Shown here: piece by piece, positions 50,117-58,336 of the stretch
Numbering within the stretch: the first letter of the stretch is position 1
Layout of the letters: every line of letters starts with the position of its first letter
NCBI RefSeq assembly: GCF_026410305.1
Contig: NZ_JAPMLQ010000011.1
Coordinates: forward strand, 31,326-95,325
DNA from: Sulfitobacter sp. F26204
GTDB taxonomy: Bacteria > Pseudomonadota > Alphaproteobacteria > Rhodobacterales > Rhodobacteraceae
Direction: 5' to 3'
DNA length: 64,000 nt
Position numbers and translations under genes: made by a program
Notes under the pieces: model-generated
What the model saw: only the letters and a program-made list of their open reading frames with translations
What the model was told of the DNA's origin: nothing
Databases searched by the model: none

Positions 50117-50916
50117 AATATTGACCCTGCTTCTGAAATATCTGAAACGAGATCAATAAGCATCTCGTCCTCGGCTGGGGGCGGCGCATCAGAACATCGC
50201 ATCGCAATGACTGTTACATTGTCGCGTGCGCCCCGGTTTACTGTCTCCTCTATCAGACGCGTACATGCTTCTTGTGGCGGAAATTTCGCCAATGCTTCTG
50301 CTATTTCCGCATCCGTGATATGCTCCGTTAACCCGTCTGAGCAGATCAGAAAGAGATCCCCCAACTGTAGTGTACCGGTAACGCGTTCGCAATTGGGAGT
50401 CTTTGTTACACCGATTGCGCGGGTTATCACATTCTTGCGGTGCCAGTTCTCTGCCTGTTCCAGAGTAATAGACCCTGCATCCAACAGGGCATGGGCTTCT
50501 GTGTGATCGCGACTTTGTTGGGCAAGCTGTCCATCCCGCAAAAGATATAGCCGGCTATCGCCTGACCAGATGCAGGAAAACTGGCCCTGGTGCACCAGGA
50601 GTGCGGCCAGGGTGGCACCCACAGTGGCCCCGTTCATTTCTGCTGCGTGTTTGCGGATGATGTCGTTGGCGCGCGTCAAGCGTTCGTTGAAACGTGCATC
50701 GAGATCATCCGCAGAGACAGCAACGCCAATTGAATTCAGTTCCTGCACGATGGTCTGGCTGGCGAAATCACCGGCAGCGTGGCCGCCCATGCCATCGGCA
50801 ACGACCCATAGCCCGTAATCGGGGCGCGAAAGATAGCTGTCTTCGTTCACTTCGCGTAAGCAGCCGACATCACTGCCCTGCCCTGTTTCAAAGGTGAAGT
50901 AATCGTTTCGGTTCAC
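50113..50916 (-). CDS. pppA: T6SS PP2C-type phosphatase PppA
   Basis: A 267-aa protein from GTG at 50916, which overlaps the tagF stop (GTGA); the frame runs further upstream only inside tagF. PP2C motifs: DVGCLREVNEDSY, VVADGMGGHAAGDFAS (metal-binding Asp), IWSGDSRLYLLRDG, LICSDGL and ARDNVTVIAMR. It should dephosphorylate PpkA targets (TssL and others) and keep the T6SS off. The tagF-pppA-ppkA order is the common regulatory cassette, as in Pseudomonas. Confidence 0.93.
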   Translation of the reverse strand: MNRNDYFTFETGQGSDVGCLREVNEDSYLSRPDYGLWVVADGMGGHAAGDFASQTIVQELNSIGVAVSADDLDARFNERLTRANDIIRKHAAEMNGATVGATLAALLVHQGQFSCIWSGDSRLYLLRDGQLAQQSRDHTEAHALLDAGSITLEQAENWHRKNVITRAIGVTKTPNCERVTGTLQLGDLFLICSDGLTEHITDAEIAEALAKFPPQEACTRLIEETVNRGARDNVTVIAMRCSDAPPPAEDEMLIDLVSDISEAGSIL

Positions 50917-51596
50917 GCCTCTGCCTCCGCTTCGCCCGTTACACCACCCAACAGCCAACCCAACGCCAAAGGTTCGGGCATGCCTGAACATCCCAGCCAT
51001 GTTGCTGCACGGTTCCGGTTCTTGCTCTGTTCGCCCGGTGCCCACCAATAAGACCGCGTCAACTGCGCCCGCTCGGCGTCCGGTGCAGCGGCAGATGCCA
51101 GCAGCGCGGCCAGATCTCCGTCGGGATGATGTGCCCAAAGGGTGGGGCCAAGTGCCGCGCGGCCTATGTCCTCGGCAAGAATTTCAAAGGAAATGTCTTT
51201 CAACAAAGCGGCAGCACCATGACCCGGCTCCATTTCCTCCAGATGCGCGGCCATCACCTCCCAGGGGGCCTGGTCAGTCGAGTCTCCCAATGGGACGGGC
51301 AGATCGGCGCCCTCTGCCATAATGATCAGCGGAAAACGCCGCCCGACACGATCGCGCGAAGGGCGCAATATTCCAACGACCGTACACCCCAACACCGCCC
51401 GACCGATCCAGAAACGCACATCCTGCGCACCATCCCAGAAGGGCCCCCATCCCTCGCCCATCTGATCGCGCAAAGGTGGCAAGATGGCGTCCAGCCATCT
51501 GTTGAAGGCATCCACCGTTTGCTCTGAGAGGCCTGCTTGCAGAAAATCGCCATAACCGGGATGTTTGCCCATGATGCCGATTTGTGCCGCCCCCAT
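50913..51596 (-). CDS. tagF: T6SS-associated repressor TagF
   Basis: A 227-aa protein of the BMA_A0400/TagF family. Hallmarks are IGIMGKHPGYGDFLQAG at the N-terminus, FWIGRAVLGCTVVGILRPSRDRVGRRFPL, and a Trp-rich C-terminal region (YWWAPGEQ). TagF represses T6SS assembly posttranslationally in Pseudomonas and Agrobacterium by binding Fha; in some species it is fused to PppA. The ATG is one base after the tssM stop. Confidence 0.93.
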   Translation of the reverse strand: MGAAQIGIMGKHPGYGDFLQAGLSEQTVDAFNRWLDAILPPLRDQMGEGWGPFWDGAQDVRFWIGRAVLGCTVVGILRPSRDRVGRRFPLIIMAEGADLPVPLGDSTDQAPWEVMAAHLEEMEPGHGAAALLKDISFEILAEDIGRAALGPTLWAHHPDGDLAALLASAAAPDAERAQLTRSYWWAPGEQSKNRNRAATWLGCSGMPEPLALGWLLGGVTGEAEAEA

Positions 51597-51597
51597 C

Positions 51598-54500
51598 TTA
51601 ACGCTCCAACGTTACAGGACAGGAAAACTCGGAAAGTTCCCGCATCAGGAATGGGACGGTGGTGCTGTTGAATTCAATTCGGTAGGTGATCGTGCGACCG
51701 CCTACGTCATGTGTCACATCCACAACATTATTGCTGACACGTGACCGCCCTTTGCGCAGGAAATTCACGATGTCCCAGCGACCTTCGGCAAAAGTGAGGC
51801 TTGAGGTGCGGTCATCGGCGGCGGGAAACAATTCAAGTGCTACGCCTGAGCTTTGTCCGGGCCAACTGAGAGCGGCGGGGATGCTGTCGGGTTGCGTGCG
51901 CACCGATGCACCATTCATGGAGAGAATTGCCAGCTCAACTGACGGCGATGACGAAAGATGGCTGATCGACATGTCGACTTTGGGCTCGGCTGAGCCGGTG
52001 GCGAAGAACGCCAGTTGAATTGCCTGTGCACGGTCGAATTGTTTCAGCGTGGCGATTGAAAGCGACTGTCCGATTGCGCTGTCTGGCGCGGGTTGTAGAC
52101 CGTCGTTGCCGCGGATCACATGAGGCTGCAAATATGAGGTATAGAATGTGTCGATCCGTCCACCAGGGCCGAAGAACTGACCAAAAACCGCAGGCGACAG
52201 ATGTCGCCCGGTACCAAAGGGATAAAGCGGCGCGATCAGATCCCGGCAGAACTGTGTAACATCATCGTTCAGGGCACGGTTCAACTGCGTCATGCTCGCG
52301 GCTGTGGCGACGGCGCGGAATTCGGTCTCAACCTCGTTCACCATGGCAGACAAGGGGCCAGGCAGCGCGGTATTGTTGCGGGTCAATGCCGACAGGGATT
52401 GGCTTAACAAGGTTTCATCCGCCGGCGTCGGCGCCACCGCCGCCGTACGCCGGTTTTCACGCAGATCCGCGAGATTGGCGAGGATCACGTCGATCGGACG
52501 TTCAGGCGCCTCGCCGGTCAACAGCGCATGCCACTGGGCAAAATCGTCTGTGATCCGCTCAACCTGTCGCCGTTGGGTGTCCTCCTGTACAGCATTTCCC
52601 GCTCGGGTCTGGACCTTGCCCTTTTTTGCGACATTATCCAGCACAACCCGCTGAAAAACACCTGACTGGCTGTAGATTCGGCGGAAAACGGCGTCACCCA
52701 TACCATCGCTCAATCCACCAGAGGCAAGCTGTTCGGGGGACAATTCCCCGATTTGGTCATAGAGCCGGGTCAGACGGGTTTCTTCCTCAACGGCCTCTAC
52801 GTATTCCAACAAGGGCGAGGCCACCGGCGAGGACAGGATGGCCAGCGCATCATAGGCAGGCGCATCTATGGACAATGGGCCAAGGCCGATGCGGCCAAAC
52901 ATCTCGCGCCAGGCCTCGTTGAATTCGATCCGGTAGGCGCGATGGAGATCCCGCTCCAGATTGGAAAGCTGTGCTTCATAACCGACGCGCCCGGCGGCTT
53001 CCCCCAGCACCCATTGATCGTCCCGCAAACGGTCGCGTGCCGAGGTGAGTTCTTCGAGGAAAAAGCCCCAGTATCCTTCAAAGGTGTACATGCCTGGTAC
53101 CCCGACGCTGTCCAGCGCGGAACCATCGGTGGTTTCGAATACCCGTTCAACGGCACCCGAAACCCGTTCCACCAGATTGAAGTCGGGCACGCCATAGGTG
53201 ACAGCACGGTCCTTTATCGAGGCATAGGCCTGATCGGCCAGCGGCAGGTTAACGATTGCCTCGCGGGCGCTGCGCACGATCTCGGGGTCTATGGCCAGCA
53301 TTGCCTGTCGATCATTGTCCAGCAGCAGCATCGCCTTGAGATGCGCATTGATTCTGTCACGCTCGTCTGCCTGACCGACACCGGCAAACATGCGCGCCCA
53401 GAGGTCTTCGAAATAGGCTTCGATAGCAGCATCATCGCTGCTGCCCTCGCCCTGGCCACCGAGCAGCAAATAAACCTTGAGGGCGCGGTAAGTCTCTGCG
53501 GTTTGATTATCCGCGATCAATTGCGGAATCCTGTTTTCCAGATGCAGGATCATACGTGGGCGTAGCATCCGCTCCAGCCCATCGGAATAGGCACGGTCCG
53601 CCGCCAGCGACACTTCACTGTGACGCGAAAGGCCCAGACCTTCCCACAGAGGTGGCTTGCGGGTATCGCCATAGCCCGCTGTCATATTACGCAGGTCTTC
53701 AAGGTAGAGCAGGACAAGTGACGGATCGGTATTATCGACCACAGGGCGGCTGATTTCCCCACGCGCATTGCTGAAATAGCGCTGCGCTTCGATATCAGCG
53801 GTGCGCAGCAAGGTCGCATTCTGCCAAAAACTGAAACCAAAGGCCCCCATCGCGGCCATGGTCGCACCGACAATCAGACCCATTGCGCCGGTGCGCAAAA
53901 TTCTGGCGCGTCGGATCGCCTTGTAATCAAAGCTGACCCAATCGCGTTCTTCAAAGATCACGCGCTTGAGAAGATCATGTAAAAAGAATGACTTGCCCTT
54001 TCCGGACATAAAGGCGGGCTGAAATTCAACCCCTTCCTGATTGCGCGACATGGCACCCAGGACTTGATCAATTGGCGTGCCTTCCTGGGTGCCTGAACTG
54101 AAATAAAACCCGCGCAGGATTGCATTCGTCTTGTAGCGTGTTGGCTCAAACACCTGACGTATGAATTCTGACACGTTGTGGCGCATCATCGCCATTTGAC
54201 CCGGCAAGCCAAATACCGCAATCCGGCTCACCCCGTCGGGTTCTTCGTTCATACGGTCGATGACTTCGTCGCTCAGACGTCCCAGCAGCGCATCAAACTC
54301 CGCCTCGACATTCAAATAGGTGTCAGCCTTGCGGTCCTTGGTCTGAAAGGTCACGCCCCAAACGTTTTTGCGTCGCATGGTGCTGAAACTTGCAAAGTAT
54401 TCGCGGAACCCTGCGATCAAATCGGCTTTGGTGAACAGTACATAAACCGGGAAGTCGATCTTGAGCTGTTCATGTATTTCACCCAGCCGTTTTCGCACGA

Positions 54501-55221
54501 TCTGGGCATGTGCTGCGATGTCTTCGGGCGCGGCGTTCAACATTTGCTCGACCGAAAAAGCAAGGATCACGCCATTGATCGGCTGATCCGGGCGGCCGTT
54601 TTTCAACAGTTCGAGGAACGATCCCCAACTCGCCTCATCTGCGGCGGCATCGCTGTCCTGGGTGGTGTAGCGTCCCGCCGTGTCGATCAGCACAGCTTCT
54701 TCTGCAAACCACCAGTCGCAGTTGCGTGTTCCGCCAAAACCAGCGCCGTGTTCGGGCATTGCGTCCAGTCCCGGAAACTCGATTCCCGAATTGCGCAATG
54801 CGGTGGTTTTGCCGGCACCGGGCGGTCCGATAATCACATACCACGGCAGGTCATAAAGATAGTTCTTGCCGCCCGATCTCTTGAGCTTGTCCAACGCAAG
54901 CTTCATGTTCTTGGCCAGAACCTTGCCGTCACCGGTGGTATCGGGGAGCAGGCTTTGTTCCAGTTTCCTGGCCTTTTTGCGTCGGCTTCGCCAGCGCAGC
55001 AGATAAATCAGGGCGATCAGGCCGATGAGACCGGCAATGGCAACGCCACGGGCAACGACTGTGCTGATCGGGGCATAGCCGGTTAACGGGAACCCGAACC
55101 AGATTGCGGCAAAGATTGCCGCGAACCCGCCGATGATCAGAAAAAACCGACCCCACTTGGATTTGGCCATGCGCATGATCAGGCGGAACAGGCGGACTAT
55201 CGGATTTAATATCGCGCGCAT
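51598..55221 (-). CDS. tssM: T6SS membrane complex protein TssM (IcmF)
   Basis: A 1207-aa protein of family length. Two N-terminal helices (about 25-46, 54-75) precede a cytoplasmic NTPase domain with Walker A VIIGPPGAGKTTAL (about 128-141), the motif NCDWWFAEEAVLIDTAG, and VYVLFTKADLIAGF. A third helix near residue 450 leads into the large periplasmic part ending with a type VI C-terminal beta domain (DVGGRTITYRIEF). With TssL and, in other species, TssJ it spans the envelope. TssJ is absent here. CCGGAGT lies nine bases before its ATG. Confidence 0.95.
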   Translation of the reverse strand: MRAILNPIVRLFRLIMRMAKSKWGRFFLIIGGFAAIFAAIWFGFPLTGYAPISTVVARGVAIAGLIGLIALIYLLRWRSRRKKARKLEQSLLPDTTGDGKVLAKNMKLALDKLKRSGGKNYLYDLPWYVIIGPPGAGKTTALRNSGIEFPGLDAMPEHGAGFGGTRNCDWWFAEEAVLIDTAGRYTTQDSDAAADEASWGSFLELLKNGRPDQPINGVILAFSVEQMLNAAPEDIAAHAQIVRKRLGEIHEQLKIDFPVYVLFTKADLIAGFREYFASFSTMRRKNVWGVTFQTKDRKADTYLNVEAEFDALLGRLSDEVIDRMNEEPDGVSRIAVFGLPGQMAMMRHNVSEFIRQVFEPTRYKTNAILRGFYFSSGTQEGTPIDQVLGAMSRNQEGVEFQPAFMSGKGKSFFLHDLLKRVIFEERDWVSFDYKAIRRARILRTGAMGLIVGATMAAMGAFGFSFWQNATLLRTADIEAQRYFSNARGEISRPVVDNTDPSLVLLYLEDLRNMTAGYGDTRKPPLWEGLGLSRHSEVSLAADRAYSDGLERMLRPRMILHLENRIPQLIADNQTAETYRALKVYLLLGGQGEGSSDDAAIEAYFEDLWARMFAGVGQADERDRINAHLKAMLLLDNDRQAMLAIDPEIVRSAREAIVNLPLADQAYASIKDRAVTYGVPDFNLVERVSGAVERVFETTDGSALDSVGVPGMYTFEGYWGFFLEELTSARDRLRDDQWVLGEAAGRVGYEAQLSNLERDLHRAYRIEFNEAWREMFGRIGLGPLSIDAPAYDALAILSSPVASPLLEYVEAVEEETRLTRLYDQIGELSPEQLASGGLSDGMGDAVFRRIYSQSGVFQRVVLDNVAKKGKVQTRAGNAVQEDTQRRQVERITDDFAQWHALLTGEAPERPIDVILANLADLRENRRTAAVAPTPADETLLSQSLSALTRNNTALPGPLSAMVNEVETEFRAVATAASMTQLNRALNDDVTQFCRDLIAPLYPFGTGRHLSPAVFGQFFGPGGRIDTFYTSYLQPHVIRGNDGLQPAPDSAIGQSLSIATLKQFDRAQAIQLAFFATGSAEPKVDMSISHLSSSPSVELAILSMNGASVRTQPDSIPAALSWPGQSSGVALELFPAADDRTSSLTFAEGRWDIVNFLRKGRSRVSNNVVDVTHDVGGRTITYRIEFNSTTVPFLMRELSEFSCPVTLER

Positions 55222-55227
55222 CTCACA

Positions 55228-56865
55228 TTACTCCGGCTGATCTGATCTGGGGATCATGATTTCAACCCTGCGGTTGCGTGCGCGGCCTTCTTTGGTCGCA
55301 TTGTCGGCAATCGGGTCAACGGCACCTTTTCCTTCAACAAGCAGGCGGTCAGGGTCGATCAAGACGTTCTGCAGGATGTCGCTCACTGTCTTGGCACGGG
55401 CAATCGAAAGGTCCTGATTGGTCTTGAACTGGCCGCGACCCGTGGGCGGGATGCTGTCGGTATGGCCAACCACGCGTACCGGACCGTGTTCGTCGTCAAA
55501 GGTGCGCCCGATGCTGGTTGCAAGCATGCTGAAATCATTGGTCAATGTAGCTGATCCTGAACCGAATTGCAGCACATCCCCTACCCGCACAAAAACCCAA
55601 TCATTGTTGCGGCCAACCTCAACCTGACCCGCTTCGATTTCTGTCGCGAGGGCGGCGCGAATGCGTTCAAGTTGCGTCGACTGCGGCGCTTCATAGGCGC
55701 GCACAATCGGTACAGTGCGTTCAATTGTTACTGGTGGCTGGTTCGCGTGCAGTGCCAGAATGCGTTCTCGGACCTCGGCACCTTCGCGTGTCAGCAGGGT
55801 CGAAAGCGTGGCAAAGAGGGAAACAACCATTACACAGGCAATCGCCGCAATGACCCATAAAGGGGTACCGCCACGCCGGCGTTTGCCACCCAGTAACACA
55901 GGTGTCCAGCGCACCGAAATGTCATCATCCGGGCGCGGCTGTACCCGGCGCAGGGTTTCGTAGATAGCGGTGCGGATGCGGCTGAGTTCAACACCGCCGT
56001 TGGGCATGGCACGGTACTGCCCTTCAAACCCCAGTGACAGACAGGTCAGCATCAATTCCAGAAGGTTGAACCTCTGACCGGGCGCACGCATCGCCTCGTC
56101 CATTTTCTGAAAGAACCTGACACCGGAAGACCGCTCTCCAAAGAACCGAGCCACCATGGAATATTCCAGCCATGTGCCACGATCCGCTCCCGGCAGGTTC
56201 TGCACGATGTCATCCGCCGTTGCACAAAGCGCATACTTCGCATCATTGGCGTCCATCTGTGGGACGCCGGTGCTCAGGGCCTTGCGTTCAAAATTGTCGA
56301 TCTCGCGGGTGACGTGATCAATCAAGGGTGCGGGTTGCATATCGACCAACCCGGTGCGCAGGCGCCCTAGCAGGATAAGCAAACCCGAGGCCGCCCTGAC
56401 AAGGGGATTGGAAGAACCGCCGGTCTCGGGACCCGCGGCACGCAAGGCATCCTGAAAGGCGATCCTGGGGCGAGGGGCATATTGCGGCACCTCTTGATTG
56501 GGACGGATTTCGGGGAAAATTTCAGACCCCGCCGGACGTTGCCCCGTCCCCGGCTGGTACAAGGGCTGTTGCGGAGTTGGATTGGCATAGGGGTTTTGCC
56601 CAGTCAGCCCCGGTTGCCCGTAATGTTGTTGCGGTTGTGGTGGAGAGGCATGCGGGTTCAAAGGCCCGCCAAGCCAGGTATCATCCGTTCCCGGCGTGTT
56701 TGCGGGCCTTTGACCGGGGGCTGCACGACCACCGGCAACCGGCCTGCCGGTTTCCGGCGACAAGGGTTGGCCAAATACGGTCTTGTCCGCGCCTGCATCC
56801 TTTGCTGGCCCGCCCGGTGGCGGTTGCCGTTGACCAAATACGGTTTTGTCGTCGTCTTCCGACAT
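55228..56865 (-). CDS. tssL: T6SS membrane complex protein TssL (DotU) with OmpA domain
   Basis: A 545-aa protein from ATG at 56865, which shares one base with the tssK stop. The N-terminal ~170 residues are Gly/Pro/Gln-rich and contain DDDKTVFGQ (Thr8), ADKTVFGQ (Thr29) and TDDTWLGG (Thr63), candidate phosphothreonine sites. The DotU domain covers about 165-330 (PLVRAASGLLILLGRLR, DDIVQNLPGADRGTWLE). One helix near 360 is followed by an OmpA domain (VLQFGSGSATLT, VVGHTDSIPPTGRGQFKTN, RRVEIMI) that anchors the complex to peptidoglycan. Agrobacterium TssL has the analogous Thr14 that PpkA phosphorylates for Fha binding. Confidence 0.94.
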   Translation of the reverse strand: MSEDDDKTVFGQRQPPPGGPAKDAGADKTVFGQPLSPETGRPVAGGRAAPGQRPANTPGTDDTWLGGPLNPHASPPQPQQHYGQPGLTGQNPYANPTPQQPLYQPGTGQRPAGSEIFPEIRPNQEVPQYAPRPRIAFQDALRAAGPETGGSSNPLVRAASGLLILLGRLRTGLVDMQPAPLIDHVTREIDNFERKALSTGVPQMDANDAKYALCATADDIVQNLPGADRGTWLEYSMVARFFGERSSGVRFFQKMDEAMRAPGQRFNLLELMLTCLSLGFEGQYRAMPNGGVELSRIRTAIYETLRRVQPRPDDDISVRWTPVLLGGKRRRGGTPLWVIAAIACVMVVSLFATLSTLLTREGAEVRERILALHANQPPVTIERTVPIVRAYEAPQSTQLERIRAALATEIEAGQVEVGRNNDWVFVRVGDVLQFGSGSATLTNDFSMLATSIGRTFDDEHGPVRVVGHTDSIPPTGRGQFKTNQDLSIARAKTVSDILQNVLIDPDRLLVEGKGAVDPIADNATKEGRARNRRVEIMIPRSDQPE

Positions 56866-58199
56866 CACGCGCTCTCCGGTATGGCCCACATTTCAAGTTT
56901 CAGGTCAGGCCAGTTGCCGGCAAAATGCATTCCAATGGCCGGAGCAGTGGAAAACTCGCGCCACAATTCTGTTGATTTATCCAGCACGAAGTAAACATTT
57001 GTGCTGACCACCCTGATCTGACGGGGCGGGTTGGGCAAATGCACGATCCCGATGCCCGGCAGGTTGTTGTTGATGATCTGCTTCATGCTGGTCGAAGGAC
57101 CAACCTTGGCCAGTTGCGGGAATTGCGTCTGCACCTGTGACAATGGCAAGCCCGAGCTGACTTCGATCACGAATGTTGCCTGTGCAAAAAGATTGCGGTC
57201 ATTGACCAGTGCGGCATAGGAATTTGCGCGTACCTCCTTGAGTGGCAGGCGCACGGCGCGGCCGACATCACGGGCCAGTAGTCTCTGAATGTCCTGTACC
57301 ACGGGATTGAAACTGCTTTTGGGGTTTTCGTGGTCATAGGCCACATAGGTCGGTGCCCGCCGCCCCCCTTGGTCGAATGTTGCCAGTTCCCCGGCCAGAC
57401 CGATCAGTTTTTCATATAGCCGCTCAGGATGTACCGACGCCATCCCCTTGAGATGTTGCAACACCGGCAACTCGCGGTTCAGCACCATAAGCATCAAATA
57501 ATCCGTTGCCTGCATACCGCCACCCGACGAGGGATCAGAAGCAAAGCGCGACAATGTCTCTAGTTTCGCTTCGATCCAACCCACAACGCGGCTGAGGTAT
57601 CCTTCATATGCGTTGTGAACGCGCAGCACCAAACCGGTCGGCGGCACCGTATCATCCAATGTGACAATACCATCGCGCATTTCGATGATCCGGCCCAGGT
57701 GGATATTCTGGTAACCCGGCCGCGGCGTCTTGCGCAGTACCAATTCCAGCCGCGGCTCAGCGATTTCCAGGGTTTGTTCGTTACGCGCGGCAGAGGAGGT
57801 TTCAGAAACGGTTTCGGCAGCCAAAACATACCGCGTTGCTGCATTTGCGCCTTGGGGGGAGACAACCTGCCCGCCAATGCTTGCGTCCGGCAGGGTCAGC
57901 CAGATCGACAATCCTTGCGCTTCTTCCTCGGGAACCGGAACGGGCAAGGGCAAGGGCGCGCCACCGGGTGCATCAAAGGGGGTGCCATCAGGAAAGATCC
58001 CCGCCACCGCGGTCAGGCCAATCTTGGCCTGCTGTGCCATATCACGATTGAAACGCAGCTCGCTCACCCCCCAGGGATAGGGCGTGATGTCAGCCGTGCG
58101 CGCCTGCACCAACCGCTCAACATAGCGATCGGCCTGCTGCATGTGGTGAGGATGCAAGAAAAGCCCCTCTTTCCAGGCTACTTTGCTGGTCCAAGACAT
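56865..58199 (-). CDS. tssK: T6SS baseplate-membrane connector TssK
   Basis: A 444-aa protein from ATG at 58199 with AAGGAAA upstream; the frame extends further upstream without a ribosome-binding site. N-terminal signature: VAWKEGLFLHPHHMQQADRY. Middle and C-terminal marks: LAGELATFDQGGRRAPTYVAYDHENP and IGMHFAGNWPDLKLEMWAI. TssK links the baseplate to TssL/TssM. It heads the minus-strand operon tssK-tssL-tssM-tagF-pppA-ppkA, in which every junction overlaps or is separated by a few bases. Confidence 0.95.
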   Translation of the reverse strand: MSWTSKVAWKEGLFLHPHHMQQADRYVERLVQARTADITPYPWGVSELRFNRDMAQQAKIGLTAVAGIFPDGTPFDAPGGAPLPLPVPVPEEEAQGLSIWLTLPDASIGGQVVSPQGANAATRYVLAAETVSETSSAARNEQTLEIAEPRLELVLRKTPRPGYQNIHLGRIIEMRDGIVTLDDTVPPTGLVLRVHNAYEGYLSRVVGWIEAKLETLSRFASDPSSGGGMQATDYLMLMVLNRELPVLQHLKGMASVHPERLYEKLIGLAGELATFDQGGRRAPTYVAYDHENPKSSFNPVVQDIQRLLARDVGRAVRLPLKEVRANSYAALVNDRNLFAQATFVIEVSSGLPLSQVQTQFPQLAKVGPSTSMKQIINNNLPGIGIVHLPNPPRQIRVVSTNVYFVLDKSTELWREFSTAPAIGMHFAGNWPDLKLEMWAIPESA

Positions 58200-58271
58200 C
58201 GGCGGGCGGTTTCCTTTTTCTGTGGCACGCGGGCGGCACGTGTCGGTCAATCTGTGGTTAAGCCAGTGTGG

Positions 58272-58321
58272 CCACAGCAACCGCTGTGGTCAAGCAGAGG
58301 CGGCCCTTGTGAGGGCCCGCC
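58272..58321 (-). terminator. Paired hairpins between autotransporter end and tssK
   Basis: GGCGGCCC (58299-58306) and GGGCCCGCC (58313-58321) form a GC-rich stem with one bulge, 16 bases after the autotransporter stop on the minus strand. A second stem, CCACAG (58272-58277)/CTGTGG (58284-58289), follows. No long T-tract is present, so read-through into tssK is possible. Confidence 0.5.
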
Positions 58322-58336
58322 CCCATCACTCAGGAC

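Noticed and set aside
52753..53565. Plus-strand open frames of ~270-300 codons opposite tssM (also 54178-55086)
   Set aside because: They are antisense shadows of a highly conserved gene; no family features or start signals.
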